Below, piece by piece: positions 23,493-35,898 of a DNA stretch of 64,000 nucleotides (positions are counted from its first letter, which is position 1; every line of letters begins with the position of its first letter). The position numbers and the translations under genes are program-made. The notes beneath the pieces were generated by a model. That model had not been told where the DNA came from. It did no database searches and worked only from the letters and a program-made list of their open reading frames with translations. The DNA is from Axinella damicornis (Eukaryota; Porifera; Demospongiae; Axinellida; Axinellidae). Location of the stretch: positions 19,671,139 through 19,735,138 of the forward strand of contig OZ007505.1 of NCBI GenBank assembly GCA_963931865.1, read 5' to 3'.

Positions 23493-26400
23493 CTGCAAAA
23501 CAATTTCATAATTGTATCACCAGCAAATACTTAAAATTCTGTGCTGGGCTGAAAGTTAGCCCTACCATAACTGAATTCAACAAGTAATCAAAAATGTAAC
23601 AGGATATAAGGATACCAGAACGGCAAAAAGTAATTAAGGAAACAAGGTATAGAATGATCACACAAAACAGTGAAGTATACACCCCCCCCCCCCCCCCCCC
23701 CCCCACAGAGATCTTTTTCCATCTCAATATATTAAGATTTTAATGTGCGTGTGTGTGTGTGTGTGTGACGGAAGTGGGATGTTCGTGGGGCGGGACTAGA
23801 CTAGTGACGCTCGACCTTCGTACTTCAATTTACTGAACCTCGAACTCCACAAAGAATGGTCGAGAACATTAGGCATGGGCTGGAATCTTCCAGAACAGGT
23901 GAGCAGGCTACAAGCGTTAGGCGGATGCAATCGGGGAGCAGCAGTTGAAGCGGATGCAATTGGGGAGCAGCAGCCAAAGCGCACGAAATCGGGGAGCTGC
24001 TGTTGAAGAGGACACAATCGGGGAGCAGCAGCCGAAGCGCACGCTATCGGGGAACAGCAGCCGAAGCGCACGCAATCAGGGAGCTGTTGAAATCGAGGAA
24101 GAGCAGCCGAAGCGGATGCAAGCTAGCGGCGAGCAGCAGCTGAAGCGGACGGAAACGGCGAACAGCAGTCACGAAGCGGATCGATGCAATCGGGGAGCAG
24201 CAGCTGAAGCGGACGCAATCGGGGAGCAGCAGCTCTGCACAGAGAGCTGTCCGGTGCCGGATTACTCACGTAGGCGAACGAGGACAAAGTAGCTGAGCGA
24301 GTGAAGCGAGCGAAGCTACTTGTATGTGTATAATGATATGTAGGGGGGATTGTATACTTCACTGTTTTGTGTGATCATCCCTACCTTGTTTCCTTACTTA
24401 TTGCCGTTCTGGTATGCCTACATCCCGTTACATTTTTAATTACTTGTTTATGTCACTTTTTTAGCAGCAGGCACATGTTTGAGCTGAAATTTGCCATCAC
24501 AGAGCAGAAGTCAGTGTCCTCACAGGCAGCAGGTGCCCTTGCTTTGGTATATGGACAATATTGACTCTGGTATTTATACCGCCAGTGTTGGCTGAAGAAT
24601 CAGACCCAAGCATCTCAAGTAAACCCTTTTCTGGATGGATACTAAGCTAGCGCTCCCTGTCTGAAGACCATAATATTAACCAGTAGCAAGTGGTAGCGAC
24701 ATTTATATATTGTTGAGTATAAGACATAAATTCTCTATGCGTATGATTTATGTATGTTAGCTACTACCTACTGTGTTCTGTGAGCCTATTTATAGAGACG
24801 ATTTGACAACACAACAACGGTGCAAGTAGCCTCGTTCCCAGTCCCACCCCCAGCTTTTCGTCACTTGCAGTACTGTAAGCGACGAAAAGCTGGGGGTGGG
24901 ACTGGGAACGAGGCTACGTATGGCGCAAGGCACTTCTAATTCAGTTGAGTAATAATTATGTGTCATTGCTAAGTGATTGTTTAAGAACAAGAAAATGGCG
25001 TGACAAAAGAAGCCATGGCTATTGAGTGGGCAGCTGCTGCCGCCTGGTGAAGACTTGGAGATTGCGAAAAAGCGATGGACTGGTACACTGCTCTGCTGCT
25101 GTTTCGTGTGAAAACCATCATGAGAGATTGAGGTGACGTTGAGCTAGCCTGTCTGAAGACTCTCAGAGAAGCGGAAGAACTTGAAAAGAAAGAAAAACAA
25201 TTTGCTGGTTTTACGAGTTCCTGGTTTGGTACTTTTGCGATGGTTTCGCGCTGCTGGGAGTCTTGATGGTCATGAAAAGACTCGAAGATGACTGGTATGT
25301 TGTTATAAAGGCTTAAAAGTTTGAGATATTGGCATGTATTGCATGTATACGTCGTATACCTACATATAGAGTCTACAGACTTTATGATACAGTTTCTATG
25401 TCCTAATTAAAGTTCTCTCTAAACTCATTGTCATGTATTGTGATAGTACTCCTCCACTTTTCTGATTAATTCGGCATGGGCTTACCTATAAGAAACGTGC
25501 ATGCACAGTTGGATCATTGCTTACCACGGTATCCTCTTTCTCCAACACTGGCTTGCGATTTCCCATCTGCAGGGCAACCATGGTCATAGAAAAATCTGTC
25601 TCTTTATTTGCTACACCTACAAGATGAGTGAAAGAAAGAAAGAGCATACAATCATTCTGTTGTGTCTGTGAACATCACATGTTTACTCCTATTTTGAATT
25701 CAAGGCTGGACACCGAGATCAGTCTAGTAGACTTACGCTGCATGTCTGTCTTCAGCTCGGCATTCTTTGCAAGTTTCATTGGGGTATCACCATCTGTATC
25801 CTCCTTGTGAATGTCTGCCCCATGTTTCACCAAAACCAAACACACATCCTTGTAGCCACTATATATGAGGTATAAGTGATATAATTATGTACATTGCCAG
25901 ATGCATGGTGTATATCATCTGCTGTGGGAGGTTTGTTGGGATAGTCCCCAGGCTAGGGTCACCTCCAAACACCAACAGGTGGTATATCACTGATATGCAC
26001 CTACTGGTAATGGTTAATAGAATATACATACCAAGTTAAATTTTGATGATTTGTATGTATTAGTCACAGACAACACAATCAGGAGGGCTGGCATTCACAA
26101 TCCAGAGGCTTGATTTTAGTCTGCCACCTAGTAATTGCAAAGTCTCTCAAAGAATTTTTGGCTTACACAACTGCAGGAGATACTGCAACTCTGGCTACAC
26201 AGAGGAACATGATTGTCTGATTGTGTACACAATTATAGTCTTGATAAAATCAACATATTTTTGCAATCTGTTTCCACTCCTGGAAGTATGTAACCAAGGA
26301 ATGAGGAGGAATAGTCATTGTTGTATAGTACACAGTACCATAAAAGCCTTTGAATCACTTGCAAGCTATACTACCAGTTTTGATTGCAGTAAGCAACCAG

Positions 26401-29400
26401 AGATTGACAGTGGGAGAATCAAGGAACAAGATATTCAAAGCTGGACTTCACTTCTAAGTTCTAGTGACTTTAAGGAATTGCCTGACATTTGGAAAATTCT
26501 ATGACATCTCTATACACTAACAGGTGGGCTGCTATATGTAGCGGAGTAAGATTCTGCCTTCCACCAGCTATCATTGGATCAGCACCAGCCTCCAGTAGCA
26601 TGAGACACATGGAGGGATGGTTCTGTGATGCTGTCAAGTAGAGGGCTGTGAATCCTTGTGTCTGGGAATGTCAAAGAGAAAATATAGCTGATCAGTTTAG
26701 GACCTACAGCTCCATGCATGCTCCTCATCCACTACATGAATACTGTTAATCTTTCCTTCTACAGCGCGTGGGAGGATCAAAGGCAGTGACTGTGGTTTAC
26801 AAATTGGAAGCCATGAAGTTATCCAACTGTTAGTTNNNNNNNNNNNNNNNNNNNNNNNNNNNNNNNNNNNNNNNNNNNNNNNNNNNNNNNNNNNNNNNNN
26901 NNNNNNNNNNNNNNNNNNNNNNNNNNNNNNNNNNNNNNNNNNNNNNNNNNNNNNNNNNNNNNNNNNNNNNNNNNNNNNNNNNNNNNNNNNNNNNNNNNNN
27001 NNNNNNNNNNNNNNNNNNNNNNNNNNNNNNNNNNNTGAAGTTTCCCCCCCCCCAGAAAACAGAAGACAATAATATTATAAATTTAATATTAAACTGGTTG
27101 GACATGCAGCAGTATAAGCAGTGGCGGATCTTTTTATTTTCCTCCTTACTAACTTGCTGCCGCTATGTTGCAACTCCTGGCCTGGCCTCCTCAGCTCGCA
27201 ATATCGTGCATTGCCTGAAACCAAACTGCTTGGGAACGAGACCACGATCTAGTATACCCCTCTGTGTACGTACGTATTACGTTTGTGAGCGAAATTTGAG
27301 CAAGGAAGAAGCTCATGGTGGCCCTGGCAGGCCTGGGACCTGCAATCCTCGTACATCTGGAACTTGCAGTGCAAAGCGCGAAGGTGCCACGAGAGCCCAT
27401 CCTGAGAAGTGAAAAATGAAGGCGAAAAAAAATTTCCGCGCTTCGCGCGGACTGATCAGCACTACACACCTCTATGCACTTCCTCCGGCAGCATTTAATA
27501 TATGGTGCCCCCCTTTCATAAATCCTGTATCCGCCCCTGATAAGTTGTGAGGTAGGTAGTCTAATACATACCCAGATCTGAACATGTCAAAAACATGTCA
27601 GTTGGTCACAACCCTGTGTATGATATGACGTGCCGAGGGAATGGGAGGGGGTGGGGCTTGCATGGGTTGCCATGTGTCCCTCCCCCAGCAAAAAATCCTG
27701 TATGAAACCCTGGAGACTATGCACTTTTGTGTGGTTTATGGGAAACCAAACTGGAGGTACGTTGTTCATTTAGACCACTTGCCTCTGATAATTGCTGAGT
27801 GCCTTAGTGCAAGGCAACTAATCGTGCTGTGTAGTCACGTCACGTCTGTACATATATATATAAATTATATATCTGTCACACTCAAATTTCCATCACACTT
27901 TAATAGCATGGGGGCAGTTTCTGCAGTCTCGTGTGGACCTTACTGGCACTAGATGATGGAGCTGGAGCTAGCCAATGAGCTAACTCAGTGTGGATCTTCG
28001 CACTAGGCAAGGGATGCAGAACCTCACTAACGCGTTTGTCCTCCTCAAGGGGACACTTTCCATCTTCTCAGCTCCTCGCAACTGAACTTCACACCTTACT
28101 GCATGCGCACTGGCCTATGAAACCACACCTACTACTTGTATGGTATTTTGCAAGCACGCGCGCGAGGCAAAGACATCGCACATGCGTATTCCTAGTAATG
28201 CATTATGTATTTGTTCAGTGCCGTCCTATTTACCACTCTGAGATTTGGGTCAGCACGCTTCAGCAGGAGGTACTTCATAACGGCGGATGATCCTGTCTTG
28301 GCGGCCCATATCAATGGAGTCCAGCCATCTCCATCCTGAACGTTAATATCAGGTGTCATCTCAACGAAATTCAGCACCAGCTGCAAAGCAAAAGGTTTAA
28401 TGCCTATGTGAACAGTCATACATGTAAAATCTAGAATATGCTGTGTACTAGCTTACTTCAATGTTTTGATCCGTTGTGCAGGCCCTATGCACTGGTAGCT
28501 CTTTCTTGTTGTTAGTGATCTTTATGTCCACCTTGTATCTCAGAAGGATCTTCGCCCTAGAGACAGATTTTGCCCTGAAGGTGAGATAGTGCTTCATAGT
28601 TACGTTGATCATAAGTTAATTGGATGTAATAGGACCACTAGTTTAGGACATGCAATGATTAGTTTTATGGAGCCTAGATGCAGTACTTCTCAGTTTAGGA
28701 TGCTGCCAGCATTAATTTTATGCCTTAATGTCCCTGAGTTGCTAGTGAGGGGCTTACTCACCAATAGCATTCCTTGGACAACCACAAGTAGTAAGCACAT
28801 CTAAAAGCACATCTAAACTTTGTACATAAACTGCATTGCTTATTCCAACATGTACACTGTGATGCATCTGCAACATTATTGCAAGCCTGCATTCTCACTT
28901 TGTTGCAACCATGATAGGGGTATCCCCAGAAGAATTCTTTGCATCTTTGAGGGAGGAGGCAGGAGTAGTCATAAGGAACTCAAGAATCTTGTCGTGCAAG
29001 CCTGTAGTCTCCTTCATGCAGGCAAGATGGAGAACAGTGTCGCCATCGCTGTCAGTCATTTTCCAGTCTGCGTTATGGTGCATCAGAAGGCTCACCACTT
29101 GAAGCTGTGAAGATACGAGGGGAATTTTTTGGGTTGTGGGTGAAGCAAAAAATACCAGAAAAAACATTACATACCTGCCCATGATAAGCTGCCTTGTGCA
29201 GCAGAGTGGAATTGTGTTTACCACTAGCATCATCAACAGGAAATCCGGCTTTTAGCATCTTCTCAAGCTCCTGAACATTTCCCTGACAGCACGCACTTGC
29301 TGCTTGATTTCTCTCCTCTTGCATTTTACTCAAAGGTGGCGCTGCTAACCCCAGAAGTGGGTTCTTCCTTCTGGCTGCAACTAGGAATAAAGCGGTAGAA

Positions 29401-32400
29401 TGGTCACTCAATATCACTTTGGTTGTGGCATAAGCTGGCATATACAACTTGACCTTATCCTCAGGCCTTAACCCCACCTGTGCTTTTCATATAACTTGGT
29501 ACAAATTAATGCATCAAATCCCTTGTTTGCTTAGTGTGCAGCAACATGGACAACTAAGATTTATCCTTGTCAATCTGCATGATTATTAGCCTCAATTTCA
29601 GGCCACATCCGGGAATGAGGCTATTAGATCTGCTGTAGAATGATATGGCGACAATTACGATGCTTGTCTCAAAGAGAAGCAGCAGATTCATGATCAGGAC
29701 TGTACTCAATTGGCAGTCTTGCATGCAAGTCTGTTGACCTGACAACAATAACCCAACCATCCCACTTTAGGCATGATTTTCCCAACATGGCCAGAAAGTC
29801 ACGTTCCAGGGTTTTCCATATAATTATACGATTCCGTATACTCATCTCCACACACTAACATGGACAGCTACGGGAAGACCGAACTTGCAGCTCACCAGCG
29901 ACTTGCAGCAGTGTTGTTGCACCAGTGTTACCCCCCCGAAGGATGGCCAAGAGTGTCTACTCTCTACCAATGTAAATTTAATTTAGCTTTGGAAGGCACA
30001 CACTATAAAAGATTATGCAATTATAGTGATTACCAAATTTGCCGTGGATATTTTTATCATGAAAATCCCACTTTCTGGGGCTTGTGTCCCTCATACTCAT
30101 TCAGTGGGTTTGGCACCTATGTAACACGTATACCCTAGCTTAACTTTGCTTGAAGTAAAACATTCCCACACTAACCAATCATCTTTGCAGCAAGTGATTT
30201 GGAAGCCAAGCTGAGAGGTGTCCTTCCTCGTTTGTCCTTAAGCACAATGTCTGCACCACCTTCGATCAAGGAGAGAGCAATTTCTTCATGTTCTTTGTGC
30301 GCTGCCCAATGCAAAGCACCTGCAATAATTGGAATGAAGAATTGAGGTAGTTGACATTTTGGAGTTCATTCAACATGGACATTCACTGCTCTCTAGCACC
30401 CCCTTGGTGGTGGTGGTGGGGAGGACGGGGGTGGGGGTGCTTGGAATCTTGGTGTGGATTACTAAGAGTCTCATAGCTGGTTCCTGAGCATGTTGCCTGC
30501 TCATCCAACTATTATGGTAGCCATTCTATTCTGTGGTAGTTCACCTGGGCCTCCATGGAACCGCATATGAGCACGTCAACACTCATGGCTTTAATGCTGG
30601 ATTAATCTCTGAACAAGTTGACAAGTAGCTAGCTAAATAGGCAGCATCAAGCTTGGTCTATATGCAAACTTTACTTCAAACTACTCCCTCTGCATGCTTA
30701 ATGCCCAAATACTTATTTTGAGTCCTGCTAGAATAAGGCTGAGAGAGTTCTGCATGTACTTTAGTAACTCTTGCAAGTAGGACAAAATAGTGTCCCAGGA
30801 TTGCCTAGGAAAACTATAGCAGAGCAGTGGAGTTCACTGCAGATATTTACTATACTAGCTAGCGTAAACCGCCAATTATCGATTGGTGCCTATGAGAATA
30901 CGGAATAATTCATGTGAATGTGCAGTGAGTGAACGGCCTTTTAACCGGAAGTTAATGCATTGCTGCCATCTGCCAACTAAAAGTTCAATCTTTTGTGCGA
31001 TTATTGGGAAGTTCAGATCATACAATAGCTACCTGCTTCGTGTACATGAAGGACCAGCATTAATCGGATCGACCTACAGTTCACCAAAACCAGCAGAACA
31101 GTATGACAGCCATGCTGACAGGTGCTCTGAGCCCCAGCAACAACTACTGGTACCTGCAGCTCTACCTGGTGTTCTGCGACCAGTTTTCATTCCAGTGAGT
31201 CAGCAGTAGCCGTGTTACTAGCTTTAGTTTGTAATTTAGTGGTCCAAACAGCGTCTATAATTTGCAGCTATTGCTTTGTAGTGGGAAGCCAGCTGATTGG
31301 CTAACAATCTGGCATATACGTACAGGAGGCATGTCAGTCTTTAAATCTTTTTTATGCTGAGTGTAGGATTGATTGGGATAAAATAATCATCACAAAATAT
31401 TGATTTGTGAGTGCGTGAACACGATATAGTTATTCTTATTCGAAATTGATCACTCTTTCGTATGGTGCAAGAACCAAGTTCCCAAGTTATTCCTGGACTG
31501 AAATATGAAATATGAGGACAAGTTTGATAATTGGCAGCTTACGCTATGGGAAAATCCTTCCAACAAAGTCACATGGGCATACTACCAGTCATATAATACC
31601 TTCCCAAGCTAGCTTGCTTATCTTGTATGTCACTATACCCTGACCTTTCCCCTGGTCCCCCAATTGATAATGTAGTGTTTGTACCTATTTTCTGGCTGGC
31701 TCCCAGTAAGTTGACATTTGCTCCCTTCCTAACCAATGCCTTCACAAGCTCCAGCTTCCCATCTCTGGCTGCCATGAACAGTGGTGTTATGTCTGCAGTG
31801 GTTGCAGTAAAGAAAGATGTATGGATGGTAAAAACCAGAGAGGATATTAACTATAGCACCCTATCCAACCAAGAATGCATTCATAAAAGTATGAAGTTAT
31901 TATTATAGCGAGACAAAGGCATTTCTTTCTGCTAGGAATTGTCTTCCATTGTATATGCACTGTGAATATGTTACAATCAGTGAGGAGACTGAAAGAAAGA
32001 GGAAAGGAAGAGGTGGGGGGAAGAAAATGGGCAGAAAGAGAGGAATGCTCAGAGCTACAGTTGTTGAGTCCAATATGAAGTAGCTTAAATGATTGTGCTA
32101 TCTATAGTTTAATTTTGTACACAACTATAAAGAACAGGTGCTAGCTAGTCCAATCATTACTGTTACTTACTTTCAGGGTTTGGAATATTGGGATCAGCAC
32201 CATGATCCAACAAGGCCAAGGCCGAATCAACTTTACCCCTTGCAGTAGCAACATAGAGAGGTGTTTCATCATCTTCATTCTGACTGTTGATTTCTGTTGC
32301 TTTGGTAAGGAGCAATTTCATCATGTCTGGGTTGCCAACAGCATTGTGAAGTGGCGTGTACTGCTCATTGTCAGCTACATCTGGGTTTGCTCCACGCTCC

Positions 32401-32807
32401 AGCAATACTTTGACACATTTCTTCAAATTTCGTCTTGCTGCAGACTTCAAGGCAGTCCATCCTTTGGAGTTTTGGTGATTGATAGGAACTCTTGCCTGCA
32501 GGAACAACTCCAATATCTTTGCTCTCTCCTCATCCTCGGATTCACTGCCTGTAACAGCAGAGTGTAGAATTGTCGAACTTTCTGATTTCTTAATTGTGGG
32601 TTTAGCTCCATTGTCCCACAGTTCTTTCACCTTCGAATAGTTGCCACGAGTGGCAAATGTGTGCAGGAGAGCGTTCTTGTCTCCCTCTTTTGGGGGTTGT
32701 TCCTGATCAGCTCTTTCACCTAGTTGTCTCAAAAGTGCTCCTGCCTGTAGTTGGCGCAGAAAAACCTCGAGAAACGAATCATCTGAACTGCTTGAACTTT
32801 CAGCCAT
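22677..32807 (-). CDS. Ankyrin-repeat/TKL protein kinase, 11 exons, 909 residues
   Basis: Minus-strand exons, in order: 32807-32171, 31792-31685, 30319-30176, 29380-29175, 29104-28899, 28574-28457, 28380-28234, 26661-26522, 25858-25737, 25610-25525, 23492-22677. Every junction is GT-AG and phase-consistent; the sum is 2730 bases, exactly 910 codons with stop. Residues about 50-610 hold a dozen or more ankyrin repeats (for example GWTALKSAARRNLKKCVKVL and LTPLHIAAHLGYKDVCLVLV). Residues about 639-909 are a protein kinase. The start chosen is ATG at 32807 (MAESSSSSDDSF). The frame stays open upstream to an AG at about 32862, so an extra 5' coding exon is possible. The layout recalls TNNI3K; orthology is not established. 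Substrate unknown; no signal peptide or membrane segment is seen, so a cytosolic protein is expected. The least certain junction is the 2-kb intron before the kinase exon. Confidence 0.88.
23682..23704. repeat. Poly-C tract, 23 bases
   Basis: Twenty-three consecutive C at the inner end of the left arm of an inverted pair. The matching right arm has only six G at 24342-24347, so the tract expanded on one side. Read on the minus (gene) strand it is poly-G within the transcript. Confidence 0.95.
23724..24321 (+). mobile_element. Helitron-like element with internal minisatellite, copy 2
   Basis: Starts TCAATATATTAAGATTTTAA, then a GT tract, GACGGAAGTGGGATGTTCG, a minisatellite of GGGGAGCAGCAG / GAAGCGGATGCAATC units (23900-24235), GCACAGAGAGCTGTCCGGTG, and a terminal hairpin with stem AAGTAGCT/AGCTACTT (24287-24321). 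Inserted in the intron of the ankyrin kinase, opposite strand to the gene. Confidence 0.65.
24826..24917. mobile_element. Near-perfect 92-bp palindrome (foldback element)
   Basis: GTAGCCTCGTTCCCAGTCCC and GGGACTGGGAACGAGGCTAC are the ends, and the arms run almost to the centre (CAGCTTTTCGTC facing GACGAAAAGCTG). The shortest and best-preserved member of the family with AGCCTCGTTCCCAG ends. Confidence 0.85.
26836..27035. other. Assembly gap, 200 N
   Basis: Exactly 200 undetermined bases inside the intron between the exons at 28234 and 26661 of the ankyrin kinase. Shortly after it, a C-rich run (TTTCCCCCCCCCC) ends in AG. The phases of the flanking exons join directly, so no coding exon need be missing here. 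Confidence 0.95.
27330..27470. repeat. Dispersed repeat with GTGCAAAGCGCGAAGGTGC
   Basis: GTGCCACGAGAGCCCATCC and CGCGCTTCGCGCGGAC match, with divergence, 47090-47185 (GTGCTACGAGAGCCCATCC, GCGCTACGCGCC). A CpG-rich mobile fragment in the ankyrin kinase intron. Confidence 0.5.
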
Positions 32808-33061
32808 GCCACGTTTCCCCAGAACGTTTGTTGTATCTGACAACAGCCCTTGTACGTGGGCCTAAAAGATATAAGTACACACCTATGTTACACACGTACC
32901 GATTAGCTAATTCGTAACAGTACACCAATTTCTGGCAGCTCTATAAGAGATTAAGCTAGAGTGAAATGTTAAATTTTGAGGGGCCAGTTTCACTACAGGT
33001 TTATTGTAGCAGTCCCACAATAGCCTATGCAGTGAGTCTACGCTCATTTGTATGCTACAGC

Positions 33062-33211
33062 TAGCAGAGTTCACAACCAATGCTGGTACAGTAACAACCA
33101 CAGGAGAACCACCTGAAGATAAGGACAGGATGGACACCGTAACCATCACAGCTTCTCTGTATCCACACCGTTCATATGCCTGTCGAGTCCGTGGTGGGAC
33201 CATTTGAAGTT
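33062..33211 (+). pseudogene. Fibronectin-III-like domain remnant
   Basis: After AG at about 33064 the frame reads AEFTTNAGTVTTTGEPPEDK and then VTITASLYPHRSYACRV before a stop. The VTIT-x-L-x-P-x-x-x-Y-x-C-x-V spacing is that of the E-F-G strands of a fibronectin type III domain. Only half a domain is present and no partner exon is seen. A second degenerate version lies inverted at about 33300-33390 (HAIRVRRGT on the minus strand). Confidence 0.45.
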
Positions 33212-33653
33212 TTGCATTTGGCTTTTTCAGCAATTCTCTTGTGTAGAGGAGTGCCTGTAGGCGTGGTCTATGCAGGAAATAATGTAATACTCAATAGTGA
33301 AGTGGTCCCACGACGGACCCGAATGGCATGTTGATAGTGCGATCATTGGGCAACTTCAATGATGACGGTACCCGTCCAGTCCGTATCTACAGTTAGTTTC
33401 TCCTTTTCAATGCCCACCTTTTACTGTACATTGTATTGATTTGCTACAGTCATTTGCACAATGCGTATTTTATCACAGCATGTATTGTCAAGGGCACAGA
33501 TAGGATTTCGAGACCGAGGAGACAAGCTACACAAACAGTGAGTAAAATACATGGTAGGCCCATACATAGGAAGCAATTTCCAGTTGATCCAGTGTAGCTA
33601 CAGGCATGAAAGACTCCCGTTGTTTGAGTTTTAGATCGCTTCAGGTGCACCCT

Positions 33654-34028
33654 TTAGCCTCATTCCCAGGCTGCATGAGAAACGGCCTGGCAATTTACAC
33701 AAGTTCACTTCCGTTGCCACAGAGCTGGCAGTACCAATCAGATTTTCGGAACGTTATCACATGACACCAGTAAACCGAACTGCACCATGCATTGATAGTC
33801 ACAGTCATGTCCATTCATCACAAAACTCGATTGCTCGATCACGCTAGTGTTTGCGCTCTGCATAATGATCGTTTGTCTTCTGCTTGTCTTCCGTTGCAGA
33901 ACTTGCAGCAACTTGTGGAAGTATCATCATGTGGACTTCACTGCTTGAATGAGGTAGGCAATTGCATGCCGGAATGTTACATCTGTATGCAGCCAGGCCA
34001 TTTCTCCTACGGCCTGGGAACAAGGCTA
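33654..34028. mobile_element. Foldback element, AGCCTCATTCCCAGGC ends
   Basis: TAGCCTCATTCCCAGGCTGC and AGAAACGGCCTGG at the left face GCAGCCAGGCCATTTCTCC and GCCTGGGAACAAGGCTA at the right, enclosing about 300 bp without recognisable genes. Confidence 0.6.
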
Positions 34029-35109
34029 GTACACCCTTGGGATGAAGTAACTTGCTGCCAAACCTAAGCCAGTGTGCCTCCAACGTGTGAATTATACTTG
34101 TAGAATTTATGACATGCATGAAACACGTGGTCTCGTTCTCATATCCCAGAGAAACTGGGAATGAGTCATAGGTAGTGTGGGGATCGTTACCCGACTTAGA
34201 ATCACAGGGAAGCTAGCTATATTCCTATCTAAGCCTAAGGGGAAGGAAAGGAAAGAATTAGCGAGGAGACAATGGCTTCCTCTGCCTTATGCTCCTGACT
34301 GTATTTGCATGGCTGTTGCAGTCTCGTGCCTAGCCATCCATGCCTCCCGGTATCGTGGTTTGAGTTAGATATCTTGACACAGTTCAGAGGCCTGTCTGGC
34401 AAAGAAAGCGGCAAGAATGCGTGAAGATGGACACTCCTTCCTGTATTATTTGTCGTTTAGCCCTACCTTTAAGGCGCTACCAATTTAATTTTATGCTGCT
34501 CGGACCAGATGACCTTTCCAATAGGGTCGGTAGGTAGGCTTATTAATTATCATGTGATCACTAACTACCATCCACGCATGGTAACCAAACAATGCCAGAG
34601 TCAACAGGAAATGAAGATCAGAATTTGAAGACAATCTCACTGAATAACGTATGCTGGGCTTCCACTGATAGTTCTCCAAAGGAATTCTCCCAAATGCAGT
34701 CAGTTTCTGCACAATTCAGGAGCCCAAGACACTGAGCCAGCCATTTTTTTATTCGGCATGGCTGACAAACGTTTGCGCATGCCCAATGGGAGACGTAATG
34801 AATAAATTAGCTAGCCTTTTAAAATCATGCCAAAATTTGGGCTGGTCTGGCCCAAACAACATAACATTAAATTGGCAGCTATGGTCAGCAACGTTCACTA
34901 TTAAAACACCAAAGCATCAGTGGGTAACAAAAGGGAGGTTCACTTCATGGTTATTCCTGTATTGCTGCAAGCTTGTTCTTTGAATGCAGGTAGCCGAGGT
35001 ACAGCTGTCTTCCAAGTACGGCAACCTTCACTGTTAAGTAGTTAAGGCACCTAGTGAGTTCAGGCTAATCCTTCTTATAACGTATTTTACTGCCAACAAT
35101 TACCATTTT

Positions 35110-35330
35110 GCTCCATGCCAAGCGCCTTCTTCCACCGATTTCCACTGATATGCCCAGCATGCTGCGTCGTTCTCGTTCATACTTCAACCGATTTTCACTC
35201 TTCGCACACTGTCTTTTGCGCCAAGTCTCTTGTTAATCACTGTTGTCACTTGAGTAACGCCACATCATGCAATTGGCTATTAAATTCAGACCCGCCCACT
35301 TCTAAAGACGAACTTAACTTCCTGCTGCTG
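35110..35330. repeat. Solo arm of the large foldback element at 48548
   Basis: GCATGCTGCGTCGTTCTCG, ACTTCAACCGATTTTCACTC and AAGTCTCTTGTTAATCAC match the arm at 49137-49384 with divergence. The partner arm is not seen nearby, so this is a single-arm relic. Confidence 0.6.
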
Positions 35331-35898
35331 AGGCGTAGCTAGCTAGCTATATGCCCCGCCTACATAATTATATTCATATTTGTAAGCGCGTGCCTCCGCA
35401 TATTTATAATTATATATGGCCTATGGATCAAATACGTCACAAACCACGTGACTGAGTACTAGCCCGGACGAAACTACTGTCTCACTTGTATTCCAGGTCG
35501 CGTAGAGCTGCTCGATCTAATCGGCATGGTAACTGCGCTACAGCGACAGACACATACTTCGAACTGCTTGCGTTTCTACTACCATACAATCTTATGAGAG
35601 AAGCGGAGTATAACGGAGGGCGTTTCGGTTGTTTTACGGCCGGTGACGTCAATTGCAAGCGCGCGCTCATAATCTCGCGTAGCCTCGTACTTGTACTTAC
35701 GGGTTGGCTACGCGACACTATACGTTAGGCCTCTCGATCGTGCTCTCCTATGTCCTCAGGCGGCAAGGCGCTCCTGAATTGAGCTAGAACAGCGACCTGC
35801 GATTGAGTTAACGATGAGATGTTTTCGTGTGGCTATCGTCGCACCGACAGGGTGGAGTCAGTATGCTACCATACTCTTCCATTTGTTTTGAATAAAGA

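Larger units (their letters stand above)
23570..24450. repeat. Inverted pair of about 105-bp arms around the Helitron-like copy
   Basis: 23580-23690 (containing CACACAAAACAGTGAAGTAT) is the complement of 24345-24450 (ATACTTCACTGTTTTGTGTG), and the Helitron-like element lies between them. The whole sits in the intron that separates the ankyrin and kinase exons. Confidence 0.75.
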
